Of a DNA stretch of 64,000 nt, positions 25,596 through 33,797 are shown piece by piece. The position numbers and the translations under genes are program-made. Numbering within the stretch: the stretch's first letter is position 1; the number at the start of each line of letters is the position of its first letter. The stretch lies in the NCBI RefSeq assembly GCF_029892285.1, contig NZ_JARXVM010000004.1:1-64000 (forward strand). Reading direction: 5' to 3'. The DNA comes from Rhizobium sp. SG_E_25_P2 (GTDB lineage Bacteria > Pseudomonadota > Alphaproteobacteria > Rhizobiales > Rhizobiaceae). Under the pieces are notes generated by a model. It ran no database searches and was not told the DNA's origin. It saw nothing but the letters and a program-made list of their open reading frames with translations.

Positions 25596-27662
25596 ATGGC
25601 CAGGGAAAAGCCGACCGAGAGTAGCGCCTCAACAGCAATGGACATTCCGCTCCGCTTCGGGGCCGATCCCTATATCTGGGCTTGCTGGCTCTATTACGAG
25701 GAAGGGCTGACCCAAGGCGACATCGCGGCCACGATGGGCATCTCGCGCGCGACGGTCAACGCCTACCTCGCCGATGCGCGGGAGCGTGGCATCATCCAGA
25801 TCAGTCTTGATCCCGCACAGCTGGCCTCCCTGCATCTCGCCCAGGAACTCAAGCGGCATTTCGGGCTGCATGACTGCATTGTCGCCCCGACGCGCGATGA
25901 TGGAGATGCCCTGATCGACCGTCTCGGCGCGGTCGGCGCTCAGGCGCTCGAAAAAATCATCCGATCCGGGGATCGTCTGGCGGTCGTCTGGGGGCGTACC
26001 GTACTGGCGGTCGGCGAGCGATTAAAACTCTCGGGGCTTCAAGACGTCACGGTCTATCAGGCGACGGGCGGCACCGCCTCGACCTTGAACTCGACGCCGC
26101 AGCAATGCGCCTGGACGTTTGCCGCCGCCGTGGGCGGCCGGTGCGAAAATATCCTCGCCCCCATTCTCGTCTCCTCGGCGGAGGTTCGTCGATTGCTAGA
26201 GGAGGAGACCTTACTGAGCCAGCAACTGGCCCGGCTCTCCACCGTCAACAAGGCCATTTTCTCCATCGCCTCGCTGCGTCCGAATTCCACCGTGCATCAA
26301 AGCGGACTTCTCGACGCTCCCGGCGCGCTCCAGCATTATCTCGGCAACAAGGCGATCGGGGTTGTGGCGGGTCATTTCATCGACGAGCGGGGTCGTCGCG
26401 TCGCCGGTCCGCTGGACGAGAGGGTTATCGGCGTCTCCTTCGATCAGCTCAAATCCATTCCTGCCCGGATTGGGGTGGCAGGCGGGGCTGACAAGGTGCC
26501 GGCGATCCTCGGCGCCTTGCGGGGCCAACTCGTTACCGTCCTGATCACCGATGCGGTGACGGCCCGGGGAATTCTGCGCGCCGACGGCGTGACCGATATC
26601 GACTCCAAAATCGCGCCTCGCCAACGGATCGAGACGGGTCATGACTCGTCGCGCCGTGACAAGGTCAAGAAATTCATCAACGATCCGCAGGACGTGATCG
26701 ATGAAATGGTCGCGGGCGCAATCAGCGCGCATGCCCGGCATCTGCGCCCGCTGCTCGACTATCCGCGCGCGCTGATCGCGCGCGAGGGGCCGCGCCCGGG
26801 CAAGGTAGGCATCGTGATCGGCGGTGGATCGGGCCACGAACCCTGCTTTTTCGGCTATGTCGGCAGGGGGCTCGCCGATGCGGTGGCGGTCGGAAACGTG
26901 TTCTCGTCGCCGCCTCCGGACCCCATTTTCGAATGCGTCAAGGCAGTCGATGGCGGCGCGGGCGTTCTGTTCGTCTATGGCAACTACCATGGCGACGTCA
27001 TGAATTTCGACATGGCCGCCGAAATGGCGGCCGAGCATGGCGTCCCCGTCCGCACCGTCATCACCACCGACGACATCGCCTCCGCCAATGTGGAGGATCG
27101 CGAGGGCCGCCGCGGCGTGGCCGGAAATCTCTTTGCCTTCAAGGTTGCGGGCGCCGCCGCCGATCGCGGCATGGATCTCGACGCCTGCGCCGCGATTACC
27201 CGGCGTTCCAATCAACGCACTTTCACGCTGGGGGTCGCGCTTGAGCCCTGTTCGCTTCCGCAAACCCGGCGCTATAATTTCGAAATCGGCGCGGACGAGA
27301 TGGAAATCGGCATGGGGATCCATGGCGAACCCGGCGTGATGCGCGAGAAGCTGAAGTCGGCCGATGACATCGTTGACATGGTGATGGACAAGATTTTCGC
27401 CGAAATGAAGCCCGGCTCAGGCGATCGCGTCGCCGTGCTGGTCAATTCCTTCGGCGCGACGCCGCTGATGGAGCTCTACATCCTCCATCGCCGCATCGAA
27501 GAGCGCCTGTCTGCCAAACAGGTGTCCATCGCGGTGAACTGGATCGGCCATTACTGCACCTCGATCGATATGGTCGGGGCCTCGATTTCCGTGTTGCATC
27601 TCGATGCGGAACTTGAGGAACTGCTGGCGCATCCTTGCGATGGCGCTGCGCTGCGTGTTTGA
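25596..27662 (+). CDS. SorC-family transcriptional regulator fused to DhaK
   Basis: A 688-residue in-frame fusion. Residues about 25-340 form a SorC regulator with helix-turn-helix at 39-66 (LTQGDIAATMGISRATVNAY) and the sugar-phosphate-binding domain (VVWGRTVLAVGERL). Residues 356-688 form a full DhaK, with GGGSGHEP and the substrate histidine His576 in GMGIHGEPG, which corresponds to position 221 of a stand-alone DhaK. The linker (around DSSRRDK) has no in-frame ATG, GTG or TTG with a ribosome binding site, so a separate DhaK is unlikely. The gene follows dhaK and dhaL after 160 bases. In E. coli, DhaK and DhaL act as co-regulators of DhaR, so a covalent regulator-kinase would make functional sense. 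The start is not backed by a strong ribosome binding site; ATG 25638 is an alternative. Confidence 0.9.
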   Translation: MAREKPTESSASTAMDIPLRFGADPYIWACWLYYEEGLTQGDIAATMGISRATVNAYLADARERGIIQISLDPAQLASLHLAQELKRHFGLHDCIVAPTRDDGDALIDRLGAVGAQALEKIIRSGDRLAVVWGRTVLAVGERLKLSGLQDVTVYQATGGTASTLNSTPQQCAWTFAAAVGGRCENILAPILVSSAEVRRLLEEETLLSQQLARLSTVNKAIFSIASLRPNSTVHQSGLLDAPGALQHYLGNKAIGVVAGHFIDERGRRVAGPLDERVIGVSFDQLKSIPARIGVAGGADKVPAILGALRGQLVTVLITDAVTARGILRADGVTDIDSKIAPRQRIETGHDSSRRDKVKKFINDPQDVIDEMVAGAISAHARHLRPLLDYPRALIAREGPRPGKVGIVIGGGSGHEPCFFGYVGRGLADAVAVGNVFSSPPPDPIFECVKAVDGGAGVLFVYGNYHGDVMNFDMAAEMAAEHGVPVRTVITTDDIASANVEDREGRRGVAGNLFAFKVAGAAADRGMDLDACAAITRRSNQRTFTLGVALEPCSLPQTRRYNFEIGADEMEIGMGIHGEPGVMREKLKSADDIVDMVMDKIFAEMKPGSGDRVAVLVNSFGATPLMELYILHRRIEERLSAKQVSIAVNWIGHYCTSIDMVGASISVLHLDAELEELLAHPCDGAALRV

Positions 27663-27864
27663 GATCGGCGTTCCAACATGCTGGCAGCACGCGCGGATTG
27701 CGCATGCGAAGTTCCGCCCGTCGATGACGCCTTGCGGAAATGGGCGCGATTCTAGGTTTCCGCGAGAACGAACGGCGCCACGCCGTATCATTCAAGCGCC
27801 GTCGTCGACGGATGTGACTACATCGACGCGTCGCCGATGACTGGCGCTCTCGGCTTATCGCCTT

Positions 27865-28626
27865 TCAACACACCGTCAATTTGACGCCGCCCAACCGCAG
27901 ACTCTCCTGCAAGGCCTCTCCGGGCTGCTGGTCGGTAACGACTTCGTCGATATCGCGCCACGGCGCATAGCGGGCCGGAAACAAGCGATCCTGCTTCGAG
28001 TGGTCTGCCACGACCAGTGTGCGGGCAGCGCGCGACACCATGGCGGTATAAACCGCCCCACATTCCAGCAGGGCGTCCGAGGGGCCGTCCGGTCCCAACC
28101 CGCTGGCGCCGAGAATGGCGAAGTCCGCATAGAAGCCATTGAGAAATGAGACCGCGTAAGCCCCTACCGTCGCTCCCTCTGCGGCATGGTAATTGCCGGG
28201 CGACATCACCACTTTAATAGTGGGATTGATGGCGAGAACAGTGGCGACGCCGAAGGAATGGGTCAAAACGGTGATGTTCTTCATGTCCACTGCGATGCGT
28301 CTGGCCGTATGCACTGTCGTCGCGCCAGAGCCGATCATCAGCACCTGAGCGCCTTTGATGATTTGAACGGCGGCCCGCGCAATCCTTTCGCGTTCGGCGA
28401 CGAACAGCGTGTGGCGTTCGGCGACTGCGGGTTCTGTCGACAGCGAGCGCACGGCGCCGCCATAGGTGCGGTTGAGCAATCCCTGTTCGGTTAACTCGTC
28501 CAGATCGCGACGAATGGTTTCCGTCGAAACGTCGAGGCGGCGCGCAAGTTCGGCGACGCGCAAGCTCGGGGCCTGGTTGAGTTCGGTGAGGATACGATCC
28601 TGGCGGATAGTTTTTGGTTTTTTCAT
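27865..28626 (-). CDS. DeoR-family transcriptional regulator
   Basis: A 253-residue regulator with an N-terminal winged helix of the DeoR signature (AELARRLDVSTETIRRDLDEL) and a C-terminal sugar-phosphate-sensing domain containing GSGATTVHTA. The ATG at 28626 overlaps the stop of the upstream cbiZ-like gene as ATGA, which indicates translational coupling within the leftward transporter operon. A longer frame to 28671 lies inside cbiZ. It is therefore probably the local regulator of the PotABCD-like operon. It converges on the SorC-DhaK gene across 202 bases in which I see no gene. Confidence 0.87.
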   Translation of the reverse strand: MKKPKTIRQDRILTELNQAPSLRVAELARRLDVSTETIRRDLDELTEQGLLNRTYGGAVRSLSTEPAVAERHTLFVAERERIARAAVQIIKGAQVLMIGSGATTVHTARRIAVDMKNITVLTHSFGVATVLAINPTIKVVMSPGNYHAAEGATVGAYAVSFLNGFYADFAILGASGLGPDGPSDALLECGAVYTAMVSRAARTLVVADHSKQDRLFPARYAPWRDIDEVVTDQQPGEALQESLRLGGVKLTVC

Positions 28627-29300
28627 TGTTGATCGCCCGCCTGCCATTTGCCGATGTTCTCGGCCACCCATTCCTGTCCGCCAGCCAGTACCGCATCATA
28701 AACCACCGCGCCGATCGCGCGACCGATATCGGTGTGGAGCCCCGCATAGGTCTGTCTTGGGCCAACGGAGGGGCAGGCGACCACAATACAGTCCGTGCCG
28801 GTTCCCGTCACCAGCAGTCCATCCCTCTTCAAGCCGAGATCGATAACCGCTGCGGTGCGCGCCTGGGCGGCGATGGACATGGCTTCGAGCAATCCGGCGT
28901 CATCGAGCGCTTGGTCGATTTGCGCGACCAGGTTGATCGTGCCGGCCTGCTCATGGCTCCTTTGGGCCGCGCCGACACGCCCCGCATTGGCCAGACCGAC
29001 GGTCGCGAGGCAAAAGGCCTTTGCGGCGCCAAAGGCATGTCGCGCCTGATGGTGTTTGCGCACGTCCCGCGATGTCATCAATTGCACGGCGTCGGCGTGG
29101 CCGGCCGCTTCGAGCCGTTTTCGCAGCACGGTCGCGGGGTTGACGTCGATCGGTAGGTCGGCGTCGTCGACCTTGAGCCAGGCGACGGTGTGCGTCGTCA
29201 CAGCGCCCGGTCGGGTCAGGGACCAACTCAGCATGCGCTGCCTGTCGGAAAAACGAACGGAGAGAACCCGCTCTGCAAGGGTGATTATCGGCGCGGTCAT
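28623..29300 (-). CDS. cbiZ: Adenosylcobinamide amidohydrolase (CbiZ family)
   Basis: A 225-residue protein with features of the CbiZ family: an N-terminal PGAVTTHTVAW segment, the central TGTGTDCIVVACP and the C-terminal YAGLHTDIGRAIGAVVYDAV. CbiZ removes the nucleotide loop side chain from adenosyl-cobamides to give adenosylcobyric acid during corrinoid salvage. No other cobalamin gene is in the window. The gene lies between the last transporter permease (180-base gap) and the DeoR regulator (4-base overlap). The start at 29300 has no good ribosome binding site, and a longer frame to 29378 exists. Family assignment is fairly firm; the role in this operon is unclear. Confidence 0.8.
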   Translation of the reverse strand: MTAPIITLAERVLSVRFSDRQRMLSWSLTRPGAVTTHTVAWLKVDDADLPIDVNPATVLRKRLEAAGHADAVQLMTSRDVRKHHQARHAFGAAKAFCLATVGLANAGRVGAAQRSHEQAGTINLVAQIDQALDDAGLLEAMSIAAQARTAAVIDLGLKRDGLLVTGTGTDCIVVACPSVGPRQTYAGLHTDIGRAIGAVVYDAVLAGGQEWVAENIGKWQAGDQQ

Positions 29301-29480
29301 GGACGATGTTCTGTCAGGAAGGTCTCCTTGCGGCAAGTCTCTGTCTTGGGCGCTTTTCTTTATTTGCACGCATTGCAAAGTCTTCGCGGAAAGCCCGGAG
29401 ATTTCTGGCGCAGCGGCCAGAGAGCGCGGAGTTTTGCAAGGCCTTGGCTTCGCACGTGGCGTCGCCGCAATTTGTTCCGA

Positions 29481-30287
29481 TCAGGTTTCGGATCGTCTCC
29501 GGCGCAGGATCGCAATCGCCAGCCCCCCCGCCAGCAGCAAAGTCGCGGCCGACAAGGTGCTCATCGTGCCGAGCGCCGGCACCATCGGGGAGTAGCCGGC
29601 GACCATTTTCGAATAGAGCCATTTCGGAATCGTGGAATCGACGCCGGCTGTATAGAGGGACAGTGGAAAGTTGCCCCACGACAACAGGAAGGCGAACAGG
29701 GCTCCCGACCAGATCCCTGGCCACAGAATTGGGAGCGTGATCTCGCGAAGAATGAACCAGCGGCTTGCGCCGAGATCTCGGGCCGCCTCTTCGAGAGTGG
29801 GATCGAAAGAGTAAACCTGGATGGCGATTACGAGCGTCACCACTGGCGCGATCCAGACGAGATGCGCGATGACGGCCGTCTGCCAGCTCGGATTGATGCC
29901 GAGCGCGTTGAACCATAGCAACAGGGCCAGTCCCAATACGGGCTGCGGGAAGAAGACCGGCAACAAGATCGCCTTCTGGAAAAGCTTGCGTCCTTTCCAG
30001 TCATAGCGCGCGAAGGCCAGCGCGCCGAAGAAGGCGAGGACCACAGACGCCAGCGTCACGATGAAAGCAATCAGCAGGGAATTTTGAACGAGAGCCTGAA
30101 TTTCGAGCGAAGACAGGGTCTTCGCCCACCATTCGGTCGAGATGACGCGGATTGGGAAGCCGAAGTAGCGGCCTTTCGACAAGCCTGCCATGGCGCCGCA
30201 AACAATGGGCAAATAAATCGCGGTGATCACAAACGCGGTCCAGAGCTTGATAAAGGCGCGCGTGCGGATCTGCGAGCGGGTTTCCAT
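29481..30287 (-). CDS. ABC transporter permease (PotC-like)
   Basis: A 268-residue permease with about six transmembrane segments and an EAA loop EEAARDLGASRWFILREITLP, typical of polyamine/iron-type PotC or YdcV proteins. The start at 30287 is chosen because the much longer open frame upstream overlaps the PotB-like gene in another phase and has no permease character. It begins five bases after the PotB-like stop. Its two ends fit the usual length of the family. Confidence 0.9.
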   Translation of the reverse strand: METRSQIRTRAFIKLWTAFVITAIYLPIVCGAMAGLSKGRYFGFPIRVISTEWWAKTLSSLEIQALVQNSLLIAFIVTLASVVLAFFGALAFARYDWKGRKLFQKAILLPVFFPQPVLGLALLLWFNALGINPSWQTAVIAHLVWIAPVVTLVIAIQVYSFDPTLEEAARDLGASRWFILREITLPILWPGIWSGALFAFLLSWGNFPLSLYTAGVDSTIPKWLYSKMVAGYSPMVPALGTMSTLSAATLLLAGGLAIAILRRRRSET

Positions 30288-30292
30288 GCGCC

Positions 30293-31189
30293 TTACTTTC
30301 TTCCGAGAATGCGATCGAGATCGAGTTTTGACAGGACGAAAAGCGCAAGTCCGCTGACAATGGCCACGAGCAACAGCGCCAGCGCTGAACCCATCGGCCA
30401 ATTCTGCGCATAGGTGAAGGCGACCTCGATATCCTGGGAAATCGGGATCACTGACTGTCCGCCGAGAATCTTGAATTCCGCAATCGCGCCGGCCGCCAAC
30501 ACGAAGGTCAACAGCATGCCGATCAGGATTCCGGGCATCGCAAGCGGAAGCTCGATCTCCCGCCAGATCATGATCCGGCCCGCGCCGAGATCGCGTGCGG
30601 CGTCGACCAGATCCCGCGGGATCATCGCGATCCCCAGTGACATCGGAAACAGCATGAACGGCAAATAGACATACAGCATGCCAAACAGGATCGCGCCGGG
30701 TGTATAGAGAATTTCCGGCCCGCCAGAAAAACCCAGCCATTTGAGGCCGCCGTCGAGGACGCCGTTCTTGATGAAGAACAGGACCCAGCCGTAAAGCCTG
30801 ACATTTTCGGACACAAAAAGCGGAAAGACGAAGAAAACACTGACCAGGCCCGACCATTTGCCAAACAGCCGGTTCAAGCCATAGGCGATCGGATAGGCGA
30901 TGACGGCAAGCAGCGCGACCGTGACCAGCGCATAGGCCAGCGACCAGGCGAAGGACATCCAAACCGTATTGGCGGGATCGAAGATGGCCGCGAAATTGGC
31001 GAGTGTGAAGGACCGAAACACATCGAAGCTTTTCGGCGCTGCAAAAGCATAGGCGGCGACGGTCAGGAGCGGCGCCAGAAATCCGAGACCGAGCAGTGTG
31101 GCGATCGGCAAGGCGGCGCGCAATCCGACCGGGAGTGACACCGGTTTCGGCTTTTCTTGCCCGGCCGAGATGGAGGCGACATCTGTCAT
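30293..31189 (-). CDS. ABC transporter permease (PotB-like)
   Basis: A 298-residue permease with a 25-residue polar N-terminus, about six transmembrane segments and an EAA loop DAARDLGAGRIMIWREIELP. It is one base from the stop of the PotA-like ATPase gene and partners the PotC-like permease. Polyamines, gamma-aminobutyrate or other amines are typical ligands of this transporter group. Confidence 0.9.
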   Translation of the reverse strand: MTDVASISAGQEKPKPVSLPVGLRAALPIATLLGLGFLAPLLTVAAYAFAAPKSFDVFRSFTLANFAAIFDPANTVWMSFAWSLAYALVTVALLAVIAYPIAYGLNRLFGKWSGLVSVFFVFPLFVSENVRLYGWVLFFIKNGVLDGGLKWLGFSGGPEILYTPGAILFGMLYVYLPFMLFPMSLGIAMIPRDLVDAARDLGAGRIMIWREIELPLAMPGILIGMLLTFVLAAGAIAEFKILGGQSVIPISQDIEVAFTYAQNWPMGSALALLLVAIVSGLALFVLSKLDLDRILGRK

Positions 31190-31190
31190 T

Positions 31191-32321
31191 TCAGTCGCCC
31201 ACTACGATCGCGTCACGGGCGTCCCATCCGATCGTCACCAGATCGCCGGCCGAAAGACCGGCGGACGCCGCCCGTGTGACCTCGACCAGGTAAACCCTTT
31301 GGCCTGAATGGACCTGATACTGGACGCGTGAGCCCAGGGAATATTCGTTGTAGATTTTTCCTGAAATCAGATTGTCCGCGCTGGAAGGACCGGTGACGAA
31401 GCGCATGGTTTCCGGCCGGACAATAACAGTGGCCTTGTCGCCGATGGCGTCACTCGTCCGAGTAACGACGATCGGCGCGCCATCCGCCAGGGACCAGTCG
31501 CCGCCAGGGTTGCGCCGCACCTCGAAACTGTTCACTTCGCCGAAGAATTCCGCGACGAAGCGCGTGGCGGGACGGGTGTATATTTCCTCCGGCGTTCCGA
31601 TCTGCACGATGCGGCCGCGACTCATGACGCCAACGCGATCAGACATGACCATCGCTTCCTCAAGCGAATGGGTGATGTAGACAAATGTTTTGCCGCTTTC
31701 GCGATGCAAGTCCTTCAGTTCTTTCTCCAGGACTTTTTTGAGCTTGTAGTCGAGCGCCGACAACGGTTCGTCGAAGAACAGCACGTCGGGATCATAGGCG
31801 AAGGCTCGGGCGAGGGCGACACGCTGCTTTTCTCCGCCCGAGCAGCGCATGACATTCTTTGAATAGTAATGCTCCGGCAGGCGGACCATCCGCATCAGTT
31901 CGAGCGCGCGCGCCTTGCGTTCCGCCGGCGGCATCTTTCGCACCTTGAGCGGGAACTCGATATTTTCGCCAACCGTCTTGTGCGGAAACAGGGCGAGCGA
32001 CTGGAAGACCAGGCATGTCGGCCGCTTGTCGGCGGGGACATGGTTGATCAGTTCGCCCCGCAGAGTGATATAGCCGTTCGACGGCGCCTCCATGCCGGCG
32101 AGCATGCGCAGAAGCGTCGTCTTCCCAGAACCGGACGGGCCGACGATGGTGACGAATTCTCCCTCCTTGATATCGACATTGACGCCGTCAACTGCGGCGA
32201 AATCGCCGAATGTCTTGCGCACGTCGACCAATTGCAGCACCGGCGCTGAAATCGTCGGCTTGAGGGCCTCCGTTTCGCGCGGCATGTCAGTCGATGTCGA
32301 TGAAATCATGGCTGGGCTCAT
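31191..32321 (-). CDS. ABC transporter ATPase (PotA-like)
   Basis: A 376-residue ATPase with a polar N-terminal extension of about 27 residues. Walker A GPSGSGKTT, a signature CSGGEKQR (Cys in place of the usual Leu), Walker B VLFFDEP and H-loop ITHS are present, followed by a TOBE-like C-terminal domain. A GGAAAG site supports the start at 32321. It is 27 bases after the binding protein gene and drives the PotBC-like permeases. Confidence 0.9.
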   Translation of the reverse strand: MSPAMISSTSTDMPRETEALKPTISAPVLQLVDVRKTFGDFAAVDGVNVDIKEGEFVTIVGPSGSGKTTLLRMLAGMEAPSNGYITLRGELINHVPADKRPTCLVFQSLALFPHKTVGENIEFPLKVRKMPPAERKARALELMRMVRLPEHYYSKNVMRCSGGEKQRVALARAFAYDPDVLFFDEPLSALDYKLKKVLEKELKDLHRESGKTFVYITHSLEEAMVMSDRVGVMSRGRIVQIGTPEEIYTRPATRFVAEFFGEVNSFEVRRNPGGDWSLADGAPIVVTRTSDAIGDKATVIVRPETMRFVTGPSSADNLISGKIYNEYSLGSRVQYQVHSGQRVYLVEVTRAASAGLSAGDLVTIGWDARDAIVVGD

Positions 32322-32348
32322 TTTCGCACTTTCCGAACAGAGTTGCGC

Positions 32349-33488
32349 TCAGCCGCGCAGGCGCTTGGCTGCGGTCATCAACTCGAGAGCCTTGTCGTAG
32401 TCGGGCACGATGTCGTATTCGGCTGACCGCGCCATATCTTCTTCCAGCGTGTCCCACTGAATGGCGTCCAGCTCATCCTTGGTGAACAGTTCGAAACATT
32501 TCGGATTGCCCATCTGGCTGACCGGATTGAAGGTGCCTTCCGCAAAGGCGACGGTATGAGCGATCTCGGGCGCCTGCACATATTTCAGAAACTCGATGGC
32601 AAGCGGCGACAGATTGGGATTGTTGACCGTCGAGGTGATTTCGATCCACGAAATTCCGCCCTTGCCGTCGATCGGCCCTTTCAGCGGGGTGATCGCGCGC
32701 AGGTTGGGATAGCCGTCCGCTCGGGCGGGCGATACGGAATAGGTGCCGCCGGTCATGTAGAGATCGATTTCGCCGGATACCAGGGCCTGGTTCAGCGAGG
32801 CCATGTCGCCCACCATCTTGGCGCCTTTGAACACCTTCTCCGCTGTGGTCGAGAAAAGCTTGAACTCGTCTTCGCTGTGGGACTTGAACGGGTTGATCCC
32901 CGCGATCAGGAAGATGTTGAACACATTCCAGTCGTCGGATTCCTGAATCCCGTATTTTCCCGCGATCGCCGGATCGTTGAACAGATCCCAGCCTTGTTCC
33001 TCCGCCGTCGCTTTGCTGACCTTGTCCATATTGACGACGAAACTATAGGGCCCGAAGCGCTGCGCCATGCCCAGAAGGTCGTTGCCGTCATCGCTCATCG
33101 CCCATCGATAGGGCGCCTTGAACTCCGGCAGCATGGTGTCGAAATAGGGTTCGAACTCTGCTCGCGGCAATGGCTTGATCAGTCCGGCGGGCGCCATCAC
33201 CTTGCGCGCCCAGGGGTTGTTGACGTTGATCAGGTCCCAAATCTTGGTTTCGCCGGCGCGCAGGCGGTTGATCATGGTCGGATCATTGGTGAGGCTTTCC
33301 GCCTTAACCGTGGCCGTCTGGCTGGAGCGGAATGGATCGAGCACTTGGGCGGAATTGTAGCCTTCCCAGCACAGGATGTTCAACTCCTTCTCCCGAGCCG
33401 CAAAGGCGTTGGCTGCGTTGAAAAGCGGCCCGGAAAAAGCCGCCGCGCCCATCGCCTGGATCAGGTTTCGTCTCGAAATGCTCATCAT
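32349..33488 (-). CDS. ABC transporter substrate-binding protein (PotD-like)
   Basis: A 379-residue periplasmic binding protein with a twin-arginine-like leader, SISRRNLIQAMGAAAFSG, and a probable cleavage after ANAFA. The mature start ILCWEGYNSAQVL resembles PotD and related polyamine-binding proteins (LYFYNWT/LCWEGY type). The start at 33488 has AGGGGAA upstream; a longer frame to 33644 lies in the promoter region. It is the first gene of the leftward operon SBP-PotA-PotB-PotC-CbiZ-DeoR. The ligand is probably an amine or amino alcohol, given the kinase and PLP enzyme nearby. Confidence 0.88.
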   Translation of the reverse strand: MMSISRRNLIQAMGAAAFSGPLFNAANAFAAREKELNILCWEGYNSAQVLDPFRSSQTATVKAESLTNDPTMINRLRAGETKIWDLINVNNPWARKVMAPAGLIKPLPRAEFEPYFDTMLPEFKAPYRWAMSDDGNDLLGMAQRFGPYSFVVNMDKVSKATAEEQGWDLFNDPAIAGKYGIQESDDWNVFNIFLIAGINPFKSHSEDEFKLFSTTAEKVFKGAKMVGDMASLNQALVSGEIDLYMTGGTYSVSPARADGYPNLRAITPLKGPIDGKGGISWIEITSTVNNPNLSPLAIEFLKYVQAPEIAHTVAFAEGTFNPVSQMGNPKCFELFTKDELDAIQWDTLEEDMARSAEYDIVPDYDKALELMTAAKRLRG

Positions 33489-33797
33489 CGTCGTTCCCCT
33501 GTCGTGGGGCCATCGATCCGGCCCGTGAAAAGTGATGTTGGAAGTGTGTCGCAATAATGTGTGATTTACAACATGAATTTTGTTCTTCATTGTGCATTGC
33601 GCGAAGGAGGCGCATTTTTTTCTTGGAAGAGGCTGGCGCGTCAATTGATGGGAATGTTCTGGCTAAATATCTGCAATATATGTGCATTTCTTTTGGGCAA
33701 AATCATCCGGAAGCTTGGCTACCTTTTGTGCTGAAGGTGAAAATTGGTGCATTGCCAAAAGGAAATGGTTGAAACTCCAACAATAAAGTGAGCGAAA
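33489..33797. promoter_or_regulatory. Divergent promoter region between PotD-like and SDR genes
   Basis: This 309-base, relatively AT-rich stretch contains no gene I can support. It holds TGTTGGA at 33536-33542, TTACAACATGAA at 33566-33577, TGCAATATATGTGCA at 33672-33686 and TCCAACAATA at 33776-33785. TCCAACAATA and TTRCAACATGAA recur upstream of the kinase gene (36989-37022), so a common regulator, perhaps the DeoR protein, may control both transcripts. Promoter hexamers cannot be assigned with confidence. Confidence 0.45.

Noticed and set aside
26640-26670. Possibility that the SorC-DhaK fusion is two genes with an internal start.
   Set aside because: No in-frame ATG, GTG or TTG with a ribosome binding site is present near the domain junction. 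The GTG that can be seen there is out of frame.
30288-30962. N-terminal extension of the PotC-like frame.
   Set aside because: It overlaps the PotB-like gene in another phase and its sequence lacks membrane segments or conserved motifs; the ATG at 30287 gives a normal PotC length.
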